This document shows, in pieces, positions 37,809 to 45,042 of a DNA stretch of 55,716 bases (positions are counted from its first letter, which is position 1; every line of letters begins with the position of its first letter). The position numbers and the translations under genes are program-made. A model generated the notes under the pieces. That model made no database searches, was not told the origin of the DNA, and was given only the letters and a program-made list of their open reading frames with translations. The DNA comes from Mizugakiibacter sediminis (GTDB lineage: Bacteria; Pseudomonadota; Gammaproteobacteria; Xanthomonadales; Rhodanobacteraceae). Location of the stretch: positions 4,203 through 59,918 of the forward strand of contig NZ_DF970209.1 in the NCBI RefSeq assembly GCF_000953855.2, given 5' to 3'.

Positions 37809-38405
37809 TCACGGAAGCGCGGCGAACCGGACCAGGATCGCCGTGCCGGCGCCCGCCAGGACCAGCGGCCGGGCACGGGCCGCCGCGATCCGCAGCGAAT
37901 CGCCGCCGTGGAGGCGGGCGGTTTCGTCGCCGGCGCGCGCCTCGACCTCGCCGTCCAGCAGGTGCAGCAGCCATTCGACGCCGGGACCGGCGGCCGCTGC
38001 GGGCAATGCCGCCAGCGGCCCGGCGGCGACCGTCATCCGCACGGCGTCGCGGCGGGCCATGGCGTTGAAGTCGCGGGTGGGACCGCCCAGCAGGCGTGCG
38101 GTCACGGCGGCCTCGCCGGGAAAGCGGGCGGCATCCAGGCGTCGCGCCAGCGTCACCGGCGCGGCGTCGGCGAAGTCGAGGCGCATGCCGTTGCCTTCCA
38201 GCAGCAGCAGTTCGCGGTCGACGCCGGGGAACGGCGAGAACGGCCCGTCGGCGGCGACCTCGGCGATGCTGACGCGCCAGCGGAATGCGGCCGCGGCATC
38301 GGCGTCGCCGGGCGGATCGCGGGCCAGCTCGGTGGTCCAGCCGGCGCCGTTCTTCCAGCGCGTGCGGCGGTAGTCGGCCGCGGTCAGGCGGGTGAGCAGG
38401 GCCAC
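37809..38405 (-). CDS. HutD/Ves-family cupin protein
   Basis: 198 residues, GTG start. It matches HutD/Ves (DUF886): TRLTAADYRRTRWKNGAGWT at the start (residues 5-24), RWRVSIAEVAADGPFSPFPG, LLLLEGNGMRL, then LLGGPTRDFNAMARR, and GDSLRIAA. HutD is found in histidine-utilisation operons in pseudomonads, and Ves is induced by cold in E. coli; the biochemical role is not settled. No hut genes are in the window. Four nucleotides separate it from the SET gene upstream. Confidence 0.88.
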   Translation of the reverse strand: MALLTRLTAADYRRTRWKNGAGWTTELARDPPGDADAAAAFRWRVSIAEVAADGPFSPFPGVDRELLLLEGNGMRLDFADAAPVTLARRLDAARFPGEAAVTARLLGGPTRDFNAMARRDAVRMTVAAGPLAALPAAAAGPGVEWLLHLLDGEVEARAGDETARLHGGDSLRIAAARARPLVLAGAGTAILVRFAALP

Positions 38406-38409
38406 GGCT

Positions 38410-38871
38410 TCAGCCGAGCAGGGCCAGCAACTGCGCGGTGGTGCGGCGCAGGCTTTCGTCCCAGCCGAAGCCGACGATCGGCTGGCCGCTGGCGGCGTCG
38501 CGGAAGTCTTCCTCCTGGCCGGGGGCCAGCAGGTGGCGGTAGTCGACGGTGATCTCGGTGCCGGCGGGAAGGTCGTCGGCGGCGAAGATGAAGCCGAGGT
38601 GCCACAGCGCGGTGGGCGTGAAGCTGTGGTTGACGTAGCACTCGTCCGGCCAGTCCGGCGACAGCGTGTAGCGGTCCTCGAACCAACGCACCGAGGTGTG
38701 CAGCAGCGCGGCCAGTTCGGGGCGCGCCGTGATCTCGTCGAAGGCGTAGGTGCGGTCGATCGCGTCCGGCGCGACCACGATGCGCCCGCGGCGCACGGCC
38801 TCCTCGAGGAACAGGCCCTTGCCGGCGCCGGGGATGGTGGAGGCGTCGATGCGGTAGCGCGGCAGGATCAT
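38410..38871 (-). CDS. Small SET-domain protein
   Basis: 153 residues. The SET core is visible: GAGKGLFLEEAVRRGRIV (the N-terminal SET strand), ECYVNHSFTPTALWHLGFI (the NHS motif that lines the cofactor site) and DLPAGTEITVDYRHLL (the closing Tyr block). SET proteins are lysine methyltransferases in eukaryotes; bacterial members vary and many are unassigned. The pre-SET and post-SET zinc-binding Cys clusters are absent. It is the first gene of a leftward run with the HutD-like genes. Confidence 0.75.
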   Translation of the reverse strand: MILPRYRIDASTIPGAGKGLFLEEAVRRGRIVVAPDAIDRTYAFDEITARPELAALLHTSVRWFEDRYTLSPDWPDECYVNHSFTPTALWHLGFIFAADDLPAGTEITVDYRHLLAPGQEEDFRDAASGQPIVGFGWDESLRRTTAQLLALLG

Positions 38872-38931
38872 GCGGTGCGGGGGCAGCGGCGAAGGCGCGC
38901 GAGTGTAGCGCAGTGCGGCAACGCCGATGCA

Positions 38932-38966
38932 GGCGGGAGCGGCGCCGCGCAGCGCGCGCTCCCGCC
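38932..38966. repeat. GC-rich stem-loop downstream of the ComEA-like gene
   Basis: GGCGGGAGC (38932-38940) pairs exactly with GCTCCCGCC (38958-38966) around a 17-nt GC-rich loop. It lies 8 nt beyond the ComEA-like stop, between it and the SET gene, both leftward. There is no T-run, so it is not a standard intrinsic terminator on either strand. It is related in appearance to other short palindromes of this window. Confidence 0.55.
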
Positions 38967-38973
38967 GCAGGGT

Positions 38974-39303
38974 TCAGCGGCTGGCCGCGGCGCGGGTGGC
39001 CTTGGCGGGCGCGCCGGCCGCGGCCGGCTTGGCCGGCGCGCTGCCGCCGTTCAGGCGGATCGCGTCGCGGTTGCGTTCCAGCGTGCGCGGGCCGATGCCC
39101 TTGATCTGCGCGAGCTGGTCGGCGCTCTTGAACGGGCCGTGCGCCTCGCGCCAGGCGACGATCGCCTGCGCCTTGCTGAAGCCGATGCCGTCCAGCGACT
39201 TGGCGATGGTGGCGGCGTCGGCGTGGTTGACGTCGACCGGCGTGGCGGCGGACGCGGGCAGGGCGAAGGCGAGCGAGAGCAGCAGGGCGGCGAAGGTCTT
39301 CAT
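38974..39303 (-). CDS. ComEA-like helix-hairpin-helix protein
   Basis: 109 residues. Signal peptide MKTFAALLLSLAFALPASAA, then the HhH pair: VDVNHADAATIAKSLDGIGFSK (first hairpin) and ADQLAQIKGIGPRTLERNRDAI (second hairpin). A Lys/Ala/Pro tail follows. ComEA proteins bind double-stranded DNA in the periplasm during uptake. In this short form it may act alone. The start MKTFAALL was preferred to an upstream ATG because of the signal peptide. Confidence 0.85.
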   Translation of the reverse strand: MKTFAALLLSLAFALPASAATPVDVNHADAATIAKSLDGIGFSKAQAIVAWREAHGPFKSADQLAQIKGIGPRTLERNRDAIRLNGGSAPAKPAAAGAPAKATRAAASR

Positions 39304-39422
39304 GACGATGGTCTCCATGGCGATGCGGCGCGGCTTGCGCCGTGGCGGAAACAGTACGCACGCGCCCGCGGCGCCGCTGCCGGTCGCGGGCGGCGCGGCG
39401 TGTCCGCAGCCGGCGCGCGGCG

Positions 39423-39457
39423 CTGTCGGAATGGTCCGACAGGCGGCCTGCTAGAAT
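39423..39457 (+). promoter_or_regulatory. Perfect palindrome adjoining a -10-like element before the M20 gene
   Basis: CTGTCGGA (39423-39430) and TCCGACAG (39435-39442) are exact reverse complements with a 4-nt spacer. TAGAAT at 39452-39457 is a good -10 hexamer, starting 10 nt after the palindrome; the -35 position falls inside the palindrome. The M20 ATG follows at 39495. This looks like an operator covering the -35. The regulator is unknown. Confidence 0.5.
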
Positions 39458-39494
39458 CGCGCCTTTGCGCCGCGACGCGACAGAGGAATCGTGC

Positions 39495-40988
39495 ATGGAT
39501 ACCGCCAGACTGCAAGCGTTCGTCGGCGGGATGTGGGACGACGAGGTCGTGCCGCAGCTCGTCGAGTACATCCGCATCCCGAACAAGTCGCCGATGTTCG
39601 ACGCGCAGTGGCTCGAGCACGGCTACATGGACGACGCGGTGAAGCTGATGGAGCGCTGGGCGCGCGCCAAGCTGGCGAACGTCGCCGGCGCCAGGCTCGA
39701 GGTGGTGCGTCTCGAGGGCCGCACGCCGCTGATCTTCATCGAGGTGCCGGCGCACGGCTTCGCCGGCGACGACTGCGTGCTGCTGTACGGCCATCTCGAC
39801 AAGCAGCCGGAGATGACCGGCTGGAGCGACGGCCTCGGCCCGTGGACGCCGGTGCTGAAGGGCGACAAGCTGTACGGCCGCGGCGGCGCCGACGACGGCT
39901 ACGCGCTGTTCGGTTCGCTGTCGGCGCTGCTGGCGCTGCGCGAGCAGGGCGTTGCGCACGCGCGTTGCGTGGTGCTGATCGAGGCCTGCGAGGAATCCGG
40001 CAGCTACGACCTGCCTTACTACGTCGACCACTTGGCCGCGCGCATCGGCAAGCCTTCGCTGGTGGTGTGCCTGGATTCCGGCTGCGGCAACTACGGCCAG
40101 CTGTGGCTGACCACTTCGCTGCGCGGCATGACCGGCGGCAACCTCAGGGTCAACGTGCTGCAGGAAGGCGTGCATTCAGGCGACGCTTCCGGCGTGGTCG
40201 CCGACAGCTTCCGCCTGCTGCGCGCCTTGGTTTCGCGTCTGGAGGACGAGGCCACCGGCGCGATCAAGCCGCGCGAGCTGTACGTCGAGATCCCCGCGCA
40301 GCGCGTCGAGCAGGCCAAGCGTTCCGCCGAGGTGCTGGGCACGGCGGTGTACGACAAGTTCCCGTTCGTGCCCGGCATGCGCCCGGTGGCCGACGACCTC
40401 GCCGAGCTGGTGCTGAACCGCACCTGGCGCCCGCAGCTCGCGGTGACCGGCGTCGACGGCCTGCCGCCGCTTTCCAGCGCCGGCAACGTGCTGCGCCCGC
40501 AGACCGCGGTCAAGCTCAGCCTGCGCCTGCCGCCGACGCTGGACGGCGTCAAGGCCGGCGAGTTCGTCAAGCGCCTGCTGGAAGCGGACCCGCCGTACGG
40601 GGCGAAGGTGACTTTCGAACTGGAGAAGGCCTCGACCGGCTGGAACGCGCCGCAGCTTTCGCCCTGGCTCGAGGCCGCCGTCGCCGACGCCTCGCAGCGC
40701 GCGTTCGGCGCGCCGGCGGCGTACATGGGCGAGGGCGGCACGATCCCGTTCATGGGCATGCTGGGCGAGAAGTTCCCCGGCGCGCAGTTCCTGATCACCG
40801 GCGTGCTCGGCCCGCACTCCAACGCGCACGGCCCCAACGAATTCCTGCACGTGCCGACCGGCAAGCGCGTGTCGATGGTGGTGGCGCAGGTGGTGGCGAA
40901 GCACGCCGAGGCCAGCGCCCAGGGCCTCACCCAAGGCGTCGCCGCGCAGGCCGGCCACGCGCAGATGGGCGACCACGGCTGCTGCTGA
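39495..40988 (+). CDS. M20-family metallopeptidase (dipeptidase/carnosinase-like)
   Basis: 497 residues. Metal ligands: H100 and D102 in LLYGHLDKQP, the bridging D133 in GRGGADDGY, the catalytic/ligand E166-E167 in EACEESGS, D in CLDSGCGN and the final His in GPHSNAHGPNEF. The dimerisation domain lies between about 220 and 390. No signal peptide, so cytoplasmic. It resembles M20 dipeptidases related to carnosinase and CNDP. The C-terminus ends in an unusual Gly-Asp-His-Gly-Cys-Cys. The exact substrate cannot be told. Confidence 0.92.
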   Translation: MDTARLQAFVGGMWDDEVVPQLVEYIRIPNKSPMFDAQWLEHGYMDDAVKLMERWARAKLANVAGARLEVVRLEGRTPLIFIEVPAHGFAGDDCVLLYGHLDKQPEMTGWSDGLGPWTPVLKGDKLYGRGGADDGYALFGSLSALLALREQGVAHARCVVLIEACEESGSYDLPYYVDHLAARIGKPSLVVCLDSGCGNYGQLWLTTSLRGMTGGNLRVNVLQEGVHSGDASGVVADSFRLLRALVSRLEDEATGAIKPRELYVEIPAQRVEQAKRSAEVLGTAVYDKFPFVPGMRPVADDLAELVLNRTWRPQLAVTGVDGLPPLSSAGNVLRPQTAVKLSLRLPPTLDGVKAGEFVKRLLEADPPYGAKVTFELEKASTGWNAPQLSPWLEAAVADASQRAFGAPAAYMGEGGTIPFMGMLGEKFPGAQFLITGVLGPHSNAHGPNEFLHVPTGKRVSMVVAQVVAKHAEASAQGLTQGVAAQAGHAQMGDHGCC

Positions 40989-41080
40989 ACGCGCGCACCG
41001 CTTGCGCCCGCGCGAAGGCTGCCGCGGGGTGAAGCGCCGGGCGATGTTCCGCAAGACGCTGCGCGGCGGCGCGTGAATCC

Positions 41081-41980
41081 TCAACGGTGCCCGCGCGGCC
41101 GCGGCGGCAGCGTGCGCAGGTAGGCCCACAGCGCCGCCAGTTCGGTGTCGCTCATCCGCGACAGGTTGCGCCACGGCATGAACGGATCGAGCGCGGTGCC
41201 GTCCGGGCGTTTGCCGGTGCGCAGCGTGCGCGCGAAATCCGCCTCGCTCCACCGGCCGAGGCCGGTGGCCGGGTCCGGCGTCAGGTTGGCGGCCTTGGGG
41301 AAGCTCGGCGGCAGGCCGGGGATGGCGCCGCCGGAGAAATGCTCGCCGTGGCAGCCGATGCAGGCGCTGGCGAGGTAGCGGCCGTACGCCGCGGTGGGTT
41401 CGGCCGCCACCGCCGCCGCGTGCGGCGCGTGCTGGTCGATCAGCCGCGCCTCCAGCAGGTTGGGCATGCGCCCGAACGCGAACAGCGCGCGTCCGGCCGG
41501 GCCGACGCGTGCCGGCGGCACGTCGCGGTCCACCGGCGGGACCTGCCGCGCCCAGGCGATCAGCGCGGCGGTGTCGGCGTCGCTCAGGTTGGCGAAGTCG
41601 CGGATCGGCATGAACAGCAGCGGGCGGCCGTCCGGGGCGACGCCGTGGCGGATCGCGCGCTCCCAGTCGGCGACGCCCAGCGTGGCGCCGATGCCGCCGC
41701 GGCCGCGCGTCAGGTTGGGGCCGGCGAGGCGGCCGATCGCCGGCACGTCCACCTCGACGTGGCCGCCGAGGTCGGGGCCGTGGCAGATGCGGCAGCCGCG
41801 CGTGGTGGCGATGTGTTCGCCCTGCGCCAGGCTGGCGGCGTCGGTGGGCAGGGCGAGCGGCGGTTCGTCGATCGCGTAGCGCTGGCCGAGCGCCGCGGCG
41901 CTGCGGATCCAGACGAAACCGGCCAAGGCGACGATGACGACGAGCAGGGCGACCAGCGCCCGCAGCAGCCAGCGTTTCAT
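41081..41980 (-). CDS. Membrane-anchored diheme cytochrome c
   Basis: 299 residues. An N-terminal transmembrane helix (about 8-27: ALVALLVVIVALAGFVW) is followed by two cytochrome c domains. Heme sites are C63-x2-C66-H67 in GCRICH and C207-x2-C210-H211 in ACIGCH. Candidate axial Met residues are in LLFMPIRDF and LDPFMPWRNLS. Such two-heme proteins pass electrons in the periplasm; a redox partner enzyme is not encoded adjacent. The start MKRWLLRA was chosen to place the helix at the N-terminus. Confidence 0.93.
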   Translation of the reverse strand: MKRWLLRALVALLVVIVALAGFVWIRSAAALGQRYAIDEPPLALPTDAASLAQGEHIATTRGCRICHGPDLGGHVEVDVPAIGRLAGPNLTRGRGGIGATLGVADWERAIRHGVAPDGRPLLFMPIRDFANLSDADTAALIAWARQVPPVDRDVPPARVGPAGRALFAFGRMPNLLEARLIDQHAPHAAAVAAEPTAAYGRYLASACIGCHGEHFSGGAIPGLPPSFPKAANLTPDPATGLGRWSEADFARTLRTGKRPDGTALDPFMPWRNLSRMSDTELAALWAYLRTLPPRPRGHR

Positions 41981-42066
41981 GACGTGCCCCTCCGCGCTCC
42001 CCGCGCGCAGCGCCATGGTATAGGCCGGCGGCCGGGCCGACGTCCAGTGCCGGCGGCGGTCGCGGG

Positions 42067-42095
42067 TTGAACTCATCGGGATGTGCGACTATCTA
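42067..42095 (+). promoter_or_regulatory. Sigma-70 type promoter of the rhomboid gene
   Basis: TTGAAC (42067-42072) and TATCTA (42090-42095) are separated by exactly 17 nt. Predicted transcription start near 42102, giving a leader of about 90 nt before the rhomboid ATG at 42194. The leader is very GC-rich with internal palindromes. It lies in the 213-nt gap between the divergent cytochrome c and rhomboid genes. Confidence 0.55.
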
Positions 42096-42193
42096 ACCGA
42101 CTTCCGCGCGGCGCCGTCGCCGGCGCCCGGGCCGGCGGCGCACGCGCGCCGGCCCTGCGCCACCCCGTTTCCTTTCCATCACCGGTAAGCCCG

Positions 42194-42850
42194 ATGCCCT
42201 TCGACCTGCCCCCGATGACGCGCGCGCTGCTGATCGCGAACGTCGGCGTCTACCTGCTGCAGATGTTCACCGGCCAACTGCTGGTGGTGCACTTCGCGCT
42301 GTGGCCGCTCGGCCCCGACCAGCTGGTCGGCTTCACCGCCGACGGCGCGCCGATCACGGTGGGCTTCCGCCTGTGGCAGCTCGTCACCTACGCGTTCATG
42401 CACGGCGGGCTGTCGCACCTGTTCTTCAACATGCTCGCGCTGTTCATGTTCGGCGGGCAGATCGAGCGGCTGTTCGGCGAGCGCCACTTCATCGTCTACT
42501 ACTTCGTCTGCGTGCTGATGGCCGCGGTCGCGCAGCTCGCGGTGATCCACTGGTTCACCGGCGGCTATTACCCGACGCTGGGCGCTTCCGGCGGCGTCTT
42601 CGGCCTGCTGCTGGCGTTCGGCATGATGTATCCGCAGGCGCGCATCATCTCGCTGTACATGCCGATCCCGCTGCCGGCCTGGATCGTGGTGATCGGCTAC
42701 ATGGCGCTGGAACTGTTCCTCGGCGTCACCGGCACGCAGGCGGGCGTGGCGCATTTCGCCCACCTGGGCGGCGCGCTCGGCGGCTACGTGCTGATCCAGT
42801 ACTGGCGCGGCCGCCTGCCGATCAAGCCGAAGCGCGTCCTGATGCGCTGA
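42194..42850 (+). CDS. Rhomboid-family intramembrane serine protease
   Basis: 218 residues, six membrane segments. The catalytic serine is S132 in TLGASGGVFGLLL and the catalytic histidine is H190 in AHFAHLGGALGG. The oxyanion-region motif HGGLSHLFFNM is intact. Rhomboids cut membrane proteins within or near the bilayer. The start MPFDLPPMTRALLIANV was chosen because a longer frame adds a non-membrane, low-complexity Arg/Ala stretch. The gene's substrate is unknown; it is convergent with the beta-CASP nuclease gene. Confidence 0.92.
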   Translation: MPFDLPPMTRALLIANVGVYLLQMFTGQLLVVHFALWPLGPDQLVGFTADGAPITVGFRLWQLVTYAFMHGGLSHLFFNMLALFMFGGQIERLFGERHFIVYYFVCVLMAAVAQLAVIHWFTGGYYPTLGASGGVFGLLLAFGMMYPQARIISLYMPIPLPAWIVVIGYMALELFLGVTGTQAGVAHFAHLGGALGGYVLIQYWRGRLPIKPKRVLMR

Positions 42851-42880
42851 GCGCGGCGCCGCGGCGCGCCCGTCGGGCGC

Positions 42881-44260
42881 TCAGACCTCCAGCGTCATGC
42901 CCGGCTCGCTGAGCGCGGGCGCGACGCCGTAGCGCTGGCGCAGCTTCTCCGCCAGCGCGTTGCGCGCGGGATTCTCGCCGTGCACCAGGCACACCGGCGG
43001 GCGGCCGTCGAAGCCGCCGTACCAGTCGAGCAGGCCGGCCTGGTCGATGTGCGCGGAGAGGCCGCCGATGGTGTGGCGCATCGCTTCGACGCGGATCGTC
43101 TCGCCGAACAACTGCACCGTCTGCGCGCCGTCGACCAGGCGCCGGCCGAGCGTGCCGGCGGCCTGGTAGCCGACGAAGATCACGTGCGCATTGCGCTTGC
43201 CGAGGTTGTAGAACAGGTGGTGGCGGATGCGCCCGCCGTTGCACATGCCGGAGCCGGCGATGATGATCGCGCCGCTGCTCACGCGGTTGATCGCCTTCGA
43301 CTGCGCGGTGTCCACGGTGAGATGCAGGTTGGGTAGCTGGAACGGCTTCAGCTTGCCGCTCCACAGGCGCTTGGCGGCTTCGTCGAACAGCGCGTCGAAG
43401 CGCTCGTAGACGCCGATCACCTTCGTCGCCATCGGGCTGTCGAGGAAGATGTGGAACTGCGCCAGCCCCCACTCCTCGTGGTAGCGCGCGAACCAGTACA
43501 GCAGCTCCTGCGTGCGGCCGACGGCGAACGCCGGGATCAGCACGTTGCCGCCGCCGGCGCGCGCATGGCGGAACACTTCGCCCAGTTCGGTCACCGTGTC
43601 CGCGCGCGAGCGGTGGTTGCGGTCGCCGTAGGTCGCTTCCATCAGCACCAGATCGGCCTGGGCGATGCGCGCGGGGTCGCGCATGATCGGCGCGCCGCGC
43701 ATGCCGAGGTCGCCGGTGTAGACCAGCTTGCGCGTGCGGCCGCCCTCGTCCGCGGCCAGCTCGACGATCGACGAGCCGAGGATGTGCCCGGCGTCCTGCA
43801 GGGTCAGGCGCACGCCGGGCAGGATCTCGCGCGTGGCGGCGTAGGGCAGGGGGCGCAGCAGGCGCAGCGCGCGGCGCACGTCGTCGAGGTCGTATAGCGG
43901 CTCGGCGTGCGGCTGGCCGTGGCGGTGCGCCCATTCGGCGTCGTGCGCGGCCAGCGTGGCCGCGTCCTCGAGCATGATCGGCGCCAGCGCGGCGGTGGCC
44001 TCGTGCACGTAGACGGGGCCCGCGTAGCCGCGCTTGACCAGCAGCGGCAGGCGGCCGAGGTGGTCGATGTGCGCGTGGCTCAGCGCCACCGCGTCGATCG
44101 CGCCGACGTCGAAGGGGAAGGGCGCGCGGTTGCGGCGGTCCTCGTCGGGTTCGCCCTGGATCATGCCGCAGTCGAACAGCACGCGCCGGCCGTTGGCGTG
44201 GACGAGATGGCAGGAGCCGGTGACCTCGCCGCCCGCCGCTCCATGGAATTCGACTCGCAT
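42881..44260 (-). CDS. Metallo-beta-lactamase fold nuclease with beta-CASP domain
   Basis: 459 residues. HxHxDH motif is SHAHIDHLG (H62, H64, D66, H67). A beta-CASP insertion follows, with the later blocks VLMEATYGDRNHR, IPAFAVGRTQELLYWF, SGMCNGGRIRHHLF and the C-terminal HIDQAGLLDWYGG. These are the CPSF-73/RNase J-like RNA-processing family members. The bacterial YsgF/Ysh-type group acts on RNA, but the substrate here is not known. The start at 44260 (MRVEFHGAAGGEVTG) agrees with the family N-terminus. Confidence 0.9.
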   Translation of the reverse strand: MRVEFHGAAGGEVTGSCHLVHANGRRVLFDCGMIQGEPDEDRRNRAPFPFDVGAIDAVALSHAHIDHLGRLPLLVKRGYAGPVYVHEATAALAPIMLEDAATLAAHDAEWAHRHGQPHAEPLYDLDDVRRALRLLRPLPYAATREILPGVRLTLQDAGHILGSSIVELAADEGGRTRKLVYTGDLGMRGAPIMRDPARIAQADLVLMEATYGDRNHRSRADTVTELGEVFRHARAGGGNVLIPAFAVGRTQELLYWFARYHEEWGLAQFHIFLDSPMATKVIGVYERFDALFDEAAKRLWSGKLKPFQLPNLHLTVDTAQSKAINRVSSGAIIIAGSGMCNGGRIRHHLFYNLGKRNAHVIFVGYQAAGTLGRRLVDGAQTVQLFGETIRVEAMRHTIGGLSAHIDQAGLLDWYGGFDGRPPVCLVHGENPARNALAEKLRQRYGVAPALSEPGMTLEV

Positions 44261-44334
44261 CGCGCCGCTCCCGCGAAAACCGCCGGCATTATGCGCCGCT
44301 GGCGCCGCCGCGCGCCTGCGGCAAGAATGCGCGG

Positions 44335-44907
44335 ATGGCCGCCGTGCCGCTCCGCTGTTTTCTCGCGCTGGATCCCGATCCCGCCACGCTGGACGCGCTC
44401 GCCGCGCTGCAGGGGCGCCTGCGCGGCGGCCGGCGCACGCAACCCGGCGTGCGCTGGACCGCCCCGGCGCAGCAGCACCTGACCCTGCGCTTCTTCGGTG
44501 CCGCCAGCGAGGCGCAGGCGCGGGCCTTGGGAGAGGCGCTGCCGGCGCTGGCGATCGCGGCGCCGACGCTGGCCGGCTGCGGCCTGGCGTTGTGGCCACA
44601 TGCGCGCCAGCCGCGCGTGCTGGTGCTGCGGCTGGCGACGCCGCCGGCGCTGCGCCATCTGGCCGAGCGCGCGGAAGCGCTGGCGCGCGCGCAGGGTTTC
44701 GGCGCCGAGCGGCGCGCATTTCGCGCGCACGTCACGCTGGCGCGGCTGGGGCCGCAGGCGCGGCCGCCGGCGCCGGATCCCGAGGCGGCGCTGCCGGCCT
44801 GCCGGTTCGAGGCGTTGACGCTGTACGCCAGCACCCTGACCGCGGAGGGGGCGCTGTACACCGTATTGCAGCGCGCGTGGCTGCCGGTTGCGGCGGCCGG
44901 CCCCTGA
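44335..44907 (+). CDS. thpR: RNA 2',3'-cyclic phosphodiesterase ThpR
   Basis: 190 residues, 2H phosphoesterase fold. Two HxTx motifs are present: HLTL (H48) and HVTL (H132). Both are required for catalysis. ThpR hydrolyses 2',3'-cyclic phosphate ends and can join 2',5'-linked ends in vitro. The start MAAVPLRCFLALDPDP is typical (ALD strand). It is divergent from the nuclease gene, with a 74-nt gap. Confidence 0.9.
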   Translation: MAAVPLRCFLALDPDPATLDALAALQGRLRGGRRTQPGVRWTAPAQQHLTLRFFGAASEAQARALGEALPALAIAAPTLAGCGLALWPHARQPRVLVLRLATPPALRHLAERAEALARAQGFGAERRAFRAHVTLARLGPQARPPAPDPEAALPACRFEALTLYASTLTAEGALYTVLQRAWLPVAAAGP

Positions 44908-45042
44908 CCTTCGACACTGTCAGCCGTCCGTGCGGCCGCCTAGGCTCGGCGCGGCGGCAGCGTGCGAGCGTCCTCCCCGTGCCGCGGCCGGTTCAGACGC
45001 CCGCCCCCGCGGGCTCGCTTCCCATCTGACGAGGAAACACGG

